Counted from the first letter of the stretch, positions 43,676 through 53,090 are shown. The stretch is 64,000 bases of DNA from Bacteroidales bacterium (GCA_029210725.1 JARGFM010000007.1:1-64000), one strand, 5' to 3'. Notes: generated by a model from the letters alone, not told the origin. Translations and numbers: made by a program.

Positions 43676-45115
43676 CTAAAGCCCGGTCCTTTCCAGGGCC
43701 CCCAGGTCGGGGGCCTCATCATCCAGCCTGCTGCTCCCTTTCAGATCCAGCGGAAACCCGGAGGCATGTGCAGGAAGTCCGGCATCGATGGCCGGAGACA
43801 GACTGTCCAGTTCATAAACCACCGGAATGGAATCGAACAGGGGATTTTCATTGAAGATGAGATTGGTGATCAGGGGATCCTCCAGGTAACGAAGACTGTC
43901 CTCATGAATACTGGTCAGACAATAGTCCATCAGGTAATTAAGCTGCAGGCCGTCATAACTCTCGATAAGCAGCTCCGTGGCGTGCGACCCGTAAATAATG
44001 GAATTCAGAAAGATGGCATTTTCAAATTCCCCGCCCGTATAGAGCAACAGCTCTCCCTCTTCATTGTAAGTGCCAAAGTAATCGGAGAGAAAAAGAGCCG
44101 GCATGGAACGGCGGGAAAATCCGGAGGGCCAGAAATTGGCCAGCGTACAGTGGGTAAAGTGGTAATCTCCCCCGTAATTCAGGGCCACACAGCTTCCCCC
44201 GCAATCGCCCACCACCAGGTTGCTTCCCCTGACCACAGCATTCAGTGCATAAAGCCCGCTGGAACTCATCCGGTTAATGACGCTGCCGGAGATCTCCAGA
44301 TCGGGCAATAATCCCGATTCGGGAGTGGCACTGATCAGTACCCCGATGGTTCCGTTATGTATCTCTGTATGAATGATCCGGTTGTTGTGACTGCTTCCCG
44401 ATAAGTAGATCAGGCCCCATTGTCCGGGAATGTGCTTATAAAACTCCTCCAGCCGGTCCCCGCCAAACCAGACCGGTTCCTCCAGGCTTCCGTTTACCTG
44501 CAGAGAACCATCTACAAATATGGAAGCATCCTTATGCAAATAAACCCTTACCCCCGGATCAATGGTCAGGGAGGCCAGTGAATCCACATAGAGATAATCA
44601 ATAATCAGGTAAGGTTTACCGGCCGGCCAGGTAGTGGACTGAGCGATAGTCTCTCCTGCAATCATATGCACATCCTGCCCCCAGGCCACCAGGTCAATAT
44701 CCTGGACCTTCCCGTTGGTCTCGAATACAATGGAGTCCTGGATCCTGAGAATATCATCAGAACCATTGGGATCCAGGGTGGCCTCCACAAAAACATACAT
44801 GCTGTCGCGGGGAGCAATCTCCAGATCGGTGAAGCGGAGGCCCGGGGCTCCATCCACGTTGATCCTGAACACCGAGAAGGCTCCACCGGCCAGTCTGATC
44901 TCATCGATCCGGATAAACTGCCTGTTCGGATTCTTCACCCTGAATGCCCTGGTCACTGTCCCGACGGTGGTAAATACCGTATCAAAAAAGAGCGTGTCCA
45001 GGGTAAATTCAAGCCGGGCCACAGGATCTTCCGTATAGCTCCGTTCCGGCTGACATGAAAAGAAGAGTGCTGCCGGAATAATGACAAAAAAAAGAAAGCT
45101 GCGTATACCCATCAT
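43676..45115 (-). CDS. Right-handed beta-helix lipoprotein of unknown function
   Basis: A 479-residue lipoprotein with signal ending in LFFSC. The N-terminal part (about residues 30-130) looks like an Ig/Ig-like beta-sandwich (TLFFDTVFTTVGTVTRAFRV). The rest has parallel beta-helix-type rungs: SLTIDPGVRVYLHKDASIFV, GSLQVNGSLEEPVWF, and later GLYALNAVVRGSNLVV and FENAIFLNSIIYG, ending SPAIDAG...DLGALE. This LamG/choice-of-anchor-like layout is widespread in Bacteroidota surface proteins with no known role. Two adjacent ATG codons (45115 and 45112) are equally good starts. Confidence 0.75.
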   Translation of the reverse strand: MMGIRSFLFFVIIPAALFFSCQPERSYTEDPVARLEFTLDTLFFDTVFTTVGTVTRAFRVKNPNRQFIRIDEIRLAGGAFSVFRINVDGAPGLRFTDLEIAPRDSMYVFVEATLDPNGSDDILRIQDSIVFETNGKVQDIDLVAWGQDVHMIAGETIAQSTTWPAGKPYLIIDYLYVDSLASLTIDPGVRVYLHKDASIFVDGSLQVNGSLEEPVWFGGDRLEEFYKHIPGQWGLIYLSGSSHNNRIIHTEIHNGTIGVLISATPESGLLPDLEISGSVINRMSSSGLYALNAVVRGSNLVVGDCGGSCVALNYGGDYHFTHCTLANFWPSGFSRRSMPALFLSDYFGTYNEEGELLLYTGGEFENAIFLNSIIYGSHATELLIESYDGLQLNYLMDYCLTSIHEDSLRYLEDPLITNLIFNENPLFDSIPVVYELDSLSPAIDAGLPAHASGFPLDLKGSSRLDDEAPDLGALERTGL

Positions 45116-45160
45116 CCTGGTGTTCTTAACGCAAAAATGGGGAAAATAATATGAGAATGC

Positions 45161-45168
45161 TATTTTTG
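45161..45168 (+). promoter_or_regulatory. -7 box TATTTTTG before the amidohydrolase gene
   Basis: TATTTTTG fits the Bacteroidota -7 consensus, 17 bases before ATG 45185, in the 69-base gap to the divergent lipoprotein gene. The same 13-base word TATTTTTGTTGCA precedes cca. Confidence 0.4.
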
Positions 45169-45184
45169 TTGCAAACCTACGGCT

Positions 45185-46831
45185 ATGTATAAACACACGA
45201 TTCTTTCAGTAGCAGTATTATTGATCCTGATAAGTTGCAACTCCCAGAAGAACCAGGCAGATCTGATTCTCACTAATGGACTGATCTATACGGTGGATGA
45301 GGACTTTAGCACGGCCGATGCGCTGGCCATAAAGAACCACCGGATCCTTGCTGTGGGGAGCAGGGAGGAGATTTTAAAGAGCTTCAGCTCCGATGAAATT
45401 CGCGACCTGGAAGGAAAGTATGTTTACCCCGGCTGGATTGATGCCCACTGTCACTTTTTTGGTTACGGGATGAACCTGAATGCAGTGGATGTGGCGGGAA
45501 CGGCCTCCGTGGAGGAGATCATTGAGGTTCTGAAAGCCTTCCGGGAACAAAATCAGGGAGCCTGGATTACAGGAAGGGGCTGGGACCAGAACGATTGGGA
45601 GGTGAAGGAGTTTCCCGACAGATTTATGCTGGACAGGCACTTCCCGGATACTCCCGTCCTTCTGAGACGTATCGACGGCCATGCAGCCTGGGCCAACTCC
45701 CTGGCCCTGGAGCTGGCCGGTGTAAATGCCCAATCCAGGGTGGATGGAGGCAGTGTGATACTGAGCCAGGGGGAGCCAAGCGGGATCCTCCTCGACAACG
45801 CCATTGAACTGGTGGCTTCCAAAATCCCTCCCCCCACAAAAAAAGAAATGATGCAGGCGCTTCAGGAGGCCGAAAAGAACTGTTTTAGTGTGGGATTAAC
45901 CTCTGTGCATGATGCCGGTCTGTCAAAAACGGTGGTGCAGCTGATCGATTCGCTGCATCAGGCAGGAGCTCTGAAGATCCGGATGAATACCTGGCTCTCC
46001 CCTTCCGGGGAGAACTTCAACTACTACGTGGAAAAAGGCCCCTGGCGCAGCGATTATCTTTCGGTAAATACCATTAAGCTGTTTGCTGACGGAGCCCTGG
46101 GATCGAGAGGGGCCCGGTTGATAGAACCCTACTCGGATGATCCCGGGAATCATGGCCTCTTTGTGACCCCCCCTGAAGTACTGGAACAGTACTGTGAACA
46201 GGCCTATAAGCACGGTTTTGCTGTGGCCACGCACTGCATTGGTGACGGAGCCAACCGGGAAACCCTGAAGATATATGCCAGGATCCTGGGGGGAGAAAAC
46301 GACCGGCGCTGGCGAATCGAGCACGCTCAGATCATACATCCCGAAGATTTTCACTATTTCGGGGATTACAGTATTATCCCCTCCGTACAGACCACCCATG
46401 CCACTTCCGATATGTACTGGGCCAGCGACCGGGTGGGCAGTGAACGAATCAAAGGGGCCTATGCCTACAAACAGTTGCTCGAAGAGAACGGGTGGCTGCC
46501 CAATGGAAGTGATTTTCCGGTGGAGCAGATCAATCCCCTCTTCGGCTTTTACGCCGGAGTAGTCCGGAAGGACCAGACCTTTTACCCGGAAGCAGGATTC
46601 CAGACGGAGAATGCTATCAACAGAGAGGAAGCGCTGCGTGCCATGACCATCTGGGCAGCCCGTTCGGGCTTCGAGGAAGATCTCAAAGGGAGTATTGAGC
46701 CAGGCAAACTGGCCGATCTGGTCATCACCGGCACCGACCTGATGAGTGCTCCGGAAAATGAGCTCTTTGGCATCCGGGTACTGGAGACCTATTCCGGAGG
46801 AGAACTGGTTTACAAAGCCGGAAAAGAGTAA
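45185..46831 (+). CDS. Lipoprotein amidohydrolase (YtcJ-like, Amidohydro_3)
   Basis: A 548-residue protein with lipobox LILISC, then a metal-dependent hydrolase. Motifs: WIDAHCHFFGYG (HxH), TGRGWDQNDW, DGHAAWANS, GALGSRGARL, HCIGDGANRE, the later histidine in IEHAQIIHPED and the Asp in PNGSDFPVEQINP. This is the YtcJ/NfdA-like branch, which hydrolyses amides or formamides of many kinds and is commonly exported in Bacteroidota. The substrate is unknown. It converges with the small barrel gene, 12 bases between stops. Confidence 0.88.
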   Translation: MYKHTILSVAVLLILISCNSQKNQADLILTNGLIYTVDEDFSTADALAIKNHRILAVGSREEILKSFSSDEIRDLEGKYVYPGWIDAHCHFFGYGMNLNAVDVAGTASVEEIIEVLKAFREQNQGAWITGRGWDQNDWEVKEFPDRFMLDRHFPDTPVLLRRIDGHAAWANSLALELAGVNAQSRVDGGSVILSQGEPSGILLDNAIELVASKIPPPTKKEMMQALQEAEKNCFSVGLTSVHDAGLSKTVVQLIDSLHQAGALKIRMNTWLSPSGENFNYYVEKGPWRSDYLSVNTIKLFADGALGSRGARLIEPYSDDPGNHGLFVTPPEVLEQYCEQAYKHGFAVATHCIGDGANRETLKIYARILGGENDRRWRIEHAQIIHPEDFHYFGDYSIIPSVQTTHATSDMYWASDRVGSERIKGAYAYKQLLEENGWLPNGSDFPVEQINPLFGFYAGVVRKDQTFYPEAGFQTENAINREEALRAMTIWAARSGFEEDLKGSIEPGKLADLVITGTDLMSAPENELFGIRVLETYSGGELVYKAGKE

Positions 46832-46843
46832 GGACGGAGTGTC

Positions 46844-47413
46844 TCAGCGCAGTACCAGGTTGACACCTACGGCCACAATATCCCAGGCACGTTCGCTCAC
46901 CGGCAGGTTATATTCGGCGAAAAGGAAAACCATCTCATTGATATTGAAACCCACATTCAGGGGCACCCACATCCGGGGATTCATCTCAGAGGCAAAACTC
47001 AGATCCAGGTCGAGCCCCAGGGACAGGTTGATCTCGTAACGGGGCATATAGGTGAAAAGTCCCGTCAGATCCATACCAAACTCATCCCACTTATGCAATC
47101 CGCCGATGACCGAAAAATAACTCCGCCGGGCTTCATGGATCAGGTACTGCAAATCGATGCCCATATAGTCACTGCCGTTCATGAAATAAACATAGCGGGC
47201 ATTCAGATCCAGTGAGTACAGAAGACCGTAGCCTCCATTGAGAGCAAAGGAGGCACCACCGGCATCAAAGAGAATGACGTTCCTGTCCGCATGCCAGGCA
47301 GGGGTGAAACCTATGCTCCAGGCGCGTTCAGGAAGTGTTTTGGCAAAATTGACCACCTGTCCGGAACCAGACACAGACAGAAAAAACAGCAGCAGGAAAA
47401 GTAATCTCTTCAT
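46844..47413 (-). CDS. Small predicted outer-membrane beta-barrel protein
   Basis: A 189-residue exported protein: signal peptide (ending GSGQ) followed by alternating beta strands such as GLLYSLDLNARYVYFM, YEINLSLGLDLDLSF and MVFLFAEYNLPVSE, ending in an aromatic/hydrophobic strand VGVNLVLR. This looks like an 8-strand barrel. No family was recognised. It starts 51 bases downstream of the TolC-like gene and could be part of that operon. Confidence 0.6.
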   Translation of the reverse strand: MKRLLFLLLFFLSVSGSGQVVNFAKTLPERAWSIGFTPAWHADRNVILFDAGGASFALNGGYGLLYSLDLNARYVYFMNGSDYMGIDLQYLIHEARRSYFSVIGGLHKWDEFGMDLTGLFTYMPRYEINLSLGLDLDLSFASEMNPRMWVPLNVGFNINEMVFLFAEYNLPVSERAWDIVAVGVNLVLR

Positions 47414-47464
47414 AATGACAGCATTGGATGACTGTTACAAAAATAAAACTTCCTGGATAAACTC

Positions 47465-48823
47465 CTAAAACAGAATGTCCCGTCCCATATAAAAGTCGAG
47501 GATCCTGGTGTAAAAAATCAACACATACTTAGAGGTGATCATATCGGAGGTAGATTCAAAAAGCTGATTACGGGCCTCCTGAAGTTCCAGCGCTGTACCT
47601 GTGCCCACTTTAAAGCGCTCCTCGGCAAAGCGGAAAGCCTCATCACTGTTGGCCACCGCTTCCAGGGCCGATTTGTAATTATCAGCAGCTGCCACCGCTT
47701 CGGTATGATATTGCTGCAGAGTTTGCTCCAGAAGGAGTACCGCATTGTCGTATTGGTACTCTGCATCCTGAAGGTCAATCCTGGCCTTGTTGATGCTGGT
47801 CTGAACCTGCCAGCGGTTGAAGATAGGGATGGACAGGCTCATGGAGACCTGCTTGTAATGGTTGTTCCTGATCTGCTCATCCAGCGGGTAATCCAGGCTA
47901 GGGTTGAATGGATCCGGATCCAGGGGATTGACCAGCCCGTCACTGTAATTCGAGTACAGCAGTCCCCGGGCATAAAGCCTGGGAGAGCGCTGGCCCCTCT
48001 GGACGGCCAGATAACGTTCCATGGCCTCCACTCCGTACTCCTTGCTTTTGATTTGTGGCAAATTGACCAGGGCATACCGGAACACCGAATCCAGTTCAGG
48101 GATATCGACCGTAGATGGTTCAGGCAGCAGAGGGGTCTTTATATCAAATGCTTTCTCCTCCGTCAGATTCATCACATGCATCAGCTTCAGCTTGGAAATG
48201 TCCCTGGCATTCACCGCCTGGGTATAGGCTAGTTTTACAGCGGAGAGCTGGGCATTTACCTCCAGCAATTTTCCCCGGGGCTCGTTCCCAACCTCCACCA
48301 GCCGTTCCATCCGCTCCACCTGGTTCCGGGTCACCTCCACCTTCATCTCTGCCACATCCACCAGCTCCCGGTTCCTGAGCAGATCCAGGTAGCCGGTCAT
48401 CACCTGAATGGTAATGTTGTCCACCATGGCCTCCATATCCTCCAGGCTCATCTGGTAACTGGCCTTATACATCTTCATGCTGTTAAGCCCCTGAAGTCCG
48501 TTAAACAGGGTCAGATCACTCTGCATACCCAGGTCACCCTGGCTCACATTGGTATTTTTCCACTCATAGGTACCCCGGTCCAGTACACGCCCCGATCCCA
48601 GCTGGTGTTCTATCATACCGTTCAGGTTGGGCAGCAGGTCGAGCTTGCTCTGACGATGGTCCTGTCCGGTCGATTTCATCAGCAGTTCCTGCCTTTTCAC
48701 CTGGAGGTTGTACTCAATTGCCTGATCAATACACTGCTCGAGGCTCCAGAGAGATTCTGACTGGCCCCGGGCCATGGACGAAACGACCAGAAGGGCGCAT
48801 GCTATTTGGAATATTTTCTTCAT
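47465..48823 (-). CDS. TolC-family outer-membrane efflux protein (second copy)
   Basis: A 452-residue TolC-type protein with signal peptide (ending MARGQ) and two helical hairpin repeats (SLWSLEQCIDQAIEYNLQVK at the first, VFRYALVNLPQIKSKEYGVE at the second). It pairs with the adaptor 10 bases upstream. No inner-membrane pump or ABC gene is in this locus, so the transporter must come from elsewhere in the genome. Confidence 0.88.
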   Translation of the reverse strand: MKKIFQIACALLVVSSMARGQSESLWSLEQCIDQAIEYNLQVKRQELLMKSTGQDHRQSKLDLLPNLNGMIEHQLGSGRVLDRGTYEWKNTNVSQGDLGMQSDLTLFNGLQGLNSMKMYKASYQMSLEDMEAMVDNITIQVMTGYLDLLRNRELVDVAEMKVEVTRNQVERMERLVEVGNEPRGKLLEVNAQLSAVKLAYTQAVNARDISKLKLMHVMNLTEEKAFDIKTPLLPEPSTVDIPELDSVFRYALVNLPQIKSKEYGVEAMERYLAVQRGQRSPRLYARGLLYSNYSDGLVNPLDPDPFNPSLDYPLDEQIRNNHYKQVSMSLSIPIFNRWQVQTSINKARIDLQDAEYQYDNAVLLLEQTLQQYHTEAVAAADNYKSALEAVANSDEAFRFAEERFKVGTGTALELQEARNQLFESTSDMITSKYVLIFYTRILDFYMGRDILF

Positions 48824-48833
48824 CTCTTCTGGA

Positions 48834-50108
48834 TTAACGGTTGTGTTTCAAAATCAGTTTATCATGATCAGCATAGTTCTGGTAGGAGGAGACAATCACC
48901 TTCTCGCCCGGCTCCAGGCCATCCAGCACCTCATAATACCTGGGATTCTGACGTCCGATACTGATATCACGTTTCACGGCAAACTCCTCAGATTCATCCA
49001 GTACAAAAACCCACTGTCCGCCAGTGGTCTGGTAGAATCCGCCCTTGGTCAGCAACACTCCCTCTTTGGATTCACCCAGTTGCAGCCTGATCCTGGAAGT
49101 CTGCCCGATGCGGATCTGGGCAGGGATCTCTTCCGTAAAAACCATATCCACCGAAAAACGGCCATTCTGTACTTCGGGATATATCTTGGTTATCACCCCG
49201 GAATAAGAGGTACTGGCAAAGTCGCACTCCCCGGTGAGTCCACGCTGGATACGGGCAATATAATGTTCGTCAATATCGACCCTTAACTTATAAGAATCCA
49301 GGATATTGATGGTCCCTACCCGGGTACCGTAGATGATCACCTCGCCGATCTCCGGATTCAGGGTGGCCAGTTCTCCGTCCACCGAGGCCTTGATGTTCAG
49401 ATTGTCCAGCCTGCGGCGTATGATCCGCATGCTCTCTTCCATGCTTTGCACCGAGGATTCCATGGAACTGAGCTGAATGGACTGGGTGATGGAGTCGTTG
49501 CGAAAGTTCTCCTTCACCAGAGCGAGCAACTGTTGATTGGCGCTGTAGTTCTCGCGTGACTGATCGAACTCCTCCCTGGAGACATGTTTCTGATCATACA
49601 GGATCTTGTTGTTCTCATATAGCCTTTTACTCTGTGCCACCTGGGTTTCCAGCTCGATGATCTGCTGCTTGTACCTGACCCTGGTCTGATCCATTGTCAG
49701 CTGGACAGTCCTCAGCTCGTTGATGGCCCTCACCACCCCTGCCTCGCCATTGGTGATCTCGAGCAGCAGGTTGTTGTTACTGAGGCGGAGTATCACATCC
49801 CCCTTCTTCACCATGTTTCCTTCATCGATCAGAATCTCTTCCACCCTGCCCCCTTCAACGGCATCCAGGTAGACGGTGGTAATCGGTTCCACGGTTCCCT
49901 GCAAGGTGATATAGTCCTGGAAAACATCCTGCTTCACCTCCTCGATGGTGATGCGCGAAACATCTACATTATACTTGGAACTCTTGTCTCCAAAAATTAT
50001 TATCCCCAGTACAGCAAGCATCACTGCTCCAAATACAAGGTACCAGATCATTTTACGGGAGAGTCCCTTTTTTTCAATTCTACGGTCCATGCCGTCCATT
50101 TCAGTCAT
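48834..50108 (-). CDS. HlyD/MacA-type efflux periplasmic adaptor
   Basis: A 424-residue adaptor with one N-terminal membrane helix (about residues 20-42), a lipoyl-like half (GRVEEILIDEGNMVKKGDVI in two parts), a long coiled coil (about 115-225), the second lipoyl half (ASVDGELATLNPEIGEVI) and a C-terminal beta-barrel part (GLEPGEKVIVSSYQNY). The membrane helix instead of a lipid anchor is typical of ABC-exporter adaptors such as MacA. A near-consensus sigma-54 promoter lies 30 bases upstream (50138-50153), so the adaptor-TolC unit is probably activated by the neighbouring NtrC-type regulator. ATGs at 50099 and 50090 are alternative starts. Confidence 0.87.
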   Translation of the reverse strand: MTEMDGMDRRIEKKGLSRKMIWYLVFGAVMLAVLGIIIFGDKSSKYNVDVSRITIEEVKQDVFQDYITLQGTVEPITTVYLDAVEGGRVEEILIDEGNMVKKGDVILRLSNNNLLLEITNGEAGVVRAINELRTVQLTMDQTRVRYKQQIIELETQVAQSKRLYENNKILYDQKHVSREEFDQSRENYSANQQLLALVKENFRNDSITQSIQLSSMESSVQSMEESMRIIRRRLDNLNIKASVDGELATLNPEIGEVIIYGTRVGTINILDSYKLRVDIDEHYIARIQRGLTGECDFASTSYSGVITKIYPEVQNGRFSVDMVFTEEIPAQIRIGQTSRIRLQLGESKEGVLLTKGGFYQTTGGQWVFVLDESEEFAVKRDISIGRQNPRYYEVLDGLEPGEKVIVSSYQNYADHDKLILKHNR

Positions 50109-50137
50109 AACAGAAGATTTTTATACGCCACAAATAA

Positions 50138-50153
50138 TGCACTTTTTGTGCCA
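50138..50153 (-). promoter_or_regulatory. Sigma-54 (-24/-12) promoter of the adaptor-TolC operon
   Basis: On the minus strand TGGCACAAAAAGTGCA has the invariant GG and GC dinucleotides exactly 10 bases apart, matching the consensus TGGCACG-N4-TTGCA at most positions. It would start transcription about 20 bases before ATG 50108. Together with the NtrC-type gene on the other side this is a strong call. Confidence 0.75.
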
Positions 50154-50238
50154 AAAAATATAATAAACTGTTTTTCTGCAACTTAGCTTTTCTTTCTTTT
50201 CCGGGAGCAAAAAAAAAGTGTCCGATTTTGGGATTCCT

Positions 50239-50256
50239 ATGTACGATTTCGTACAT
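50239..50256. promoter_or_regulatory. 18-bp palindrome, likely enhancer site of the NtrC-type regulator
   Basis: ATGTACGATTTCGTACAT is a perfect 8-2-8 inverted repeat. It lies about 86 bases upstream of the -24 element of the adaptor promoter and about 65 bases upstream of a weaker -24/-12-like site before the regulator gene, the usual place for a sigma-54 activator site. Confidence 0.6.
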
Positions 50257-50320
50257 TTCATCCTGGTTTCTCCGGGAAGTTTTTTATCTATTTCTCTGGC
50301 TTTGAATTAATTAACAATTA

Positions 50321-50336
50321 AGGCACTTTTTTTGAA
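50321..50336 (+). promoter_or_regulatory. Weak sigma-54-like promoter before the response regulator gene
   Basis: AGGCACTTTTTTTGAA has GG and, ten bases later, GA instead of GC. It would drive the regulator-kinase pair starting at 50372 and could give autoactivation. The GC-to-GA change makes it clearly weaker than the site on the other strand. Confidence 0.35.
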
Positions 50337-50371
50337 ATATTGCAAGCTCAAATAGTTATTACATTTTTAAA

Positions 50372-51748
50372 ATGGAACAGAAAATAGGCAGAATCCTGGC
50401 AGTGGATGATAACGAAGACATCCTTTTTGCCCTGAAATTGTTATTGCGCCCCCATGTGGAAATTATTGAAACCCTGTCGGGACCGGAACGGCTTCCTGAG
50501 ATGATGAAGAAACAGGATTGGGATGTGATCCTGCTGGATATGAACTTCACCAAGGATGCCATAAGCGGTCAGGAGGGATATGATGCTCTTTCGCAGATCC
50601 TGGAAATTGACAATCAGGCTGTGGTGGTTTTTATCACCGCATACGGGGATGCTGAAAAAGCTGTGAAAGCCATTAAGATGGGGGCCACCGACTTTATTCT
50701 GAAGCCCTGGCAGAATGAAAAGATCCTGGCCACCATCAACTCCGCAATCAGCCTCCGGCGCACGCGTATCCAGGCACAGAACCTGAAACTCAAGCAGCAG
50801 GAGATCAGCGCCGTACTGGACCAGCCCTACACCGACTTTGTGGGCCAGTCGCCCGAGATGTACGAAGTATTCAACACCATTAAAAAAGTGGCGGCAACGG
50901 ATGCCAATGTGCTGATCCTTGGGGAGAACGGGACAGGGAAGGAACTGGTAGCCAGGGCGCTCTACCGGAACTCTCTTCGAAAGGATGAGGTGTTCATCAG
51001 CGTGGACCTGGGCTCCATTCCGGAGACCCTTTTTGAAAGTGAATTGTTCGGTCATGAAAAAGGAGCCTTTACCGATGCTCATAAGATGAAACAGGGGCGT
51101 TTCGAAATTGCTTCCTCGGGAACCCTGTTTCTGGATGAAATTGGCAACCTCACCTACACTCTGCAATCAAAACTGCTAACGGTACTCGAGCGCCGCGAAA
51201 TCATGCGGGTGGGCTCCACCAAGTCCATTCCGATCGACGTGAGAATGATCTGTGCCACCAACAACAACATACACCAGGATGTGGCCGACGGCGTTTTCCG
51301 TCAGGACCTTCTCTACCGCATCAATACGGTGGAGGTTCATCTGCCGGCACTCAGGGACCGCACAGGCGACGTGCCCCTGCTGGCCGATCATTTCCTGAAA
51401 ATCTACAGCCGGAAATACAGAAAACCGATCCGGAACATCCAGTCTTCAGCCATTAAAAGGCTGAACCAGTACAACTGGCCCGGTAACGTCAGAGAACTCC
51501 AGCATGCCATTGAACGGGCCGTAATTATGTGCGACGGAAGCAGTCTGGGTCCGGAAGATTTCATCCTTTCCTCAGGCGTAAAAAGCAGGGGAGGACTGGA
51601 GCTGGAGTCCTATAACCTCGAGGATATTGAAAAAACAATTATTGAGAAAGTTCTGAAAACAAACCAGGGCAATGTGACCCAGGCGGCTACACAACTTGGT
51701 CTGACACGAACCTCCCTCTACAGAAGAATGGAAAAGCATGGCCTTTAA
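50372..51748 (+). CDS. NtrC-family sigma-54-dependent response regulator
   Basis: A 458-residue activator. Receiver domain (1-125): acidic pair D12 D13, phospho-acceptor D56, conserved K111. AAA+ domain (about 150-385): Walker A GENGTGKE at 184-191, the sigma-54 contact loop GAFTDA at 231-236 (the usual form is GAFTGA), and arginine-finger region LLYRIN. C-terminal Fis-type helix-turn-helix (GNVTQAATQLGLTRTSLYRR). It should bind the nearby palindrome and drive sigma-54 promoters when phosphorylated. The kinase gene overlaps its end by 11 bases. Its probable target is the divergent adaptor-TolC operon. Confidence 0.95.
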   Translation: MEQKIGRILAVDDNEDILFALKLLLRPHVEIIETLSGPERLPEMMKKQDWDVILLDMNFTKDAISGQEGYDALSQILEIDNQAVVVFITAYGDAEKAVKAIKMGATDFILKPWQNEKILATINSAISLRRTRIQAQNLKLKQQEISAVLDQPYTDFVGQSPEMYEVFNTIKKVAATDANVLILGENGTGKELVARALYRNSLRKDEVFISVDLGSIPETLFESELFGHEKGAFTDAHKMKQGRFEIASSGTLFLDEIGNLTYTLQSKLLTVLERREIMRVGSTKSIPIDVRMICATNNNIHQDVADGVFRQDLLYRINTVEVHLPALRDRTGDVPLLADHFLKIYSRKYRKPIRNIQSSAIKRLNQYNWPGNVRELQHAIERAVIMCDGSSLGPEDFILSSGVKSRGGLELESYNLEDIEKTIIEKVLKTNQGNVTQAATQLGLTRTSLYRRMEKHGL

Positions 51749-53090
51749 ACAGTTCCGCTTTAATATCGTCCTGAGGGTACTTTTGCTTACCGTTACCTGC
51801 CTTGCCCTGTTTATCACGCTGAACAGCACCTTTACCTTTACGCCCATACTGGTGGCCGGACTGATTATCTACCAGGTGTGGTCGCTGATAAAATATGTGG
51901 ACCGAACCAACAGGGAGCTGGCAAGTTTTCTCGAATCGATCCGTTATTCCGAATTCACCCGTACTTTTCAGATCAGCGACGGAGGCAGCTCCTTCGATGA
52001 ACTTAATGCTGCCTTTAACGATGTGATGAAAGACTTTCAGCAGGTACGTTCGGAACGGGAAGAGCATTTCCATTACCTGCAAAGCATCGTGCAGAACATT
52101 GATGTGAGTATTCTGGCCTATCAGCGTGACGGAACCGTGGAGATGATCAATCCCGCGGCCAAAAAACTGTTCCAGATCAACAGCCTGAGAAATATTCATT
52201 CGCTCAGCTCGCTCAGCAAGAAACTGACCAATACCCTGCTCACCATTAATCCGGGCGAAAATAAGCTGGTGAAGGTCCAGGATGAAGAAGATATTCTTCA
52301 ACTGGCCATCTTTGCCACGGAATTCAAAGTGAAAGATAAGGTCATTCTTCTGAGTACCATCAAGAATATACAGAATGTGCTGGAAGAGCAGGAGACCGCG
52401 GCCTGGCAGAAGCTGATCCGGGTACTTACCCATGAGATCATGAATTCCATTGCCCCCATTTCTTCCCTTTCCTCCACGGTGGAAAATATGGTCAAGCCCT
52501 ATACTTCGGGCGAAAAAGAGATGCAGGAGGTCGACAGGGAGACCATTTTTGAGATCCAGGGGGCTCTGCAGACCATTAATAAACGAAGCACCGGGCTGAT
52601 GAATTTCGTGGAAACTTATCGCAGTCTGACAAAAATACCGGAACCCAACTTTTCCGTGGTAAAAATGAGCGAGCTGATTGGCCATGTGCATACCCTGATG
52701 AAGAAAGATGTGGAGCGGAAAAATATCAGGATTCACAGCTATGTGGAACCGGATACCATTGAATTACAGATTGATGAACAGATGATTGAACAGGTCCTGA
52801 TCAACCTGATCAAGAATTCCGTTCAGGCCCTGAAAGGGCGGCTGGGTGCGGAGATACAAATCAGGGGCTTCTATAACAAAAGGGGCCGGCCCACCATCCA
52901 GGTCATTGATAATGGACAGGGAATCCTGGATGAGGTGATCGACAAAATCTTTATCCCTTTTTTTACCACCAAGCAGAGCGGTTCAGGGATCGGCTTAAGC
53001 CTCTCCAAACAGATTATGCGACTGCACGGAGGTACCATTACAGCCCAGTCGAAGCCCAATGAAGAGACCATCTTCAATATGACCTTCTGA
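51738..53090 (+). CDS. NtrY-like membrane sensor histidine kinase
   Basis: A 450-residue kinase. Two close hydrophobic segments (about residues 8-28 and 34-52) leave almost no periplasmic loop, so it probably senses the membrane or a cytosolic signal. Then a HAMP-like helix region, a PAS domain (about 110-215), the H-box THEIMNSIAPISSL with phospho-acceptor H232, and the HATPase parts NLIKNSVQAL, DNGQGIL and GSGIGLSLSKQIM. The H-box and layout match NtrY-type partners of NtrC regulators. It overlaps the regulator gene and ends the unit. Confidence 0.93.
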   Translation: MAFKQFRFNIVLRVLLLTVTCLALFITLNSTFTFTPILVAGLIIYQVWSLIKYVDRTNRELASFLESIRYSEFTRTFQISDGGSSFDELNAAFNDVMKDFQQVRSEREEHFHYLQSIVQNIDVSILAYQRDGTVEMINPAAKKLFQINSLRNIHSLSSLSKKLTNTLLTINPGENKLVKVQDEEDILQLAIFATEFKVKDKVILLSTIKNIQNVLEEQETAAWQKLIRVLTHEIMNSIAPISSLSSTVENMVKPYTSGEKEMQEVDRETIFEIQGALQTINKRSTGLMNFVETYRSLTKIPEPNFSVVKMSELIGHVHTLMKKDVERKNIRIHSYVEPDTIELQIDEQMIEQVLINLIKNSVQALKGRLGAEIQIRGFYNKRGRPTIQVIDNGQGILDEVIDKIFIPFFTTKQSGSGIGLSLSKQIMRLHGGTITAQSKPNEETIFNMTF

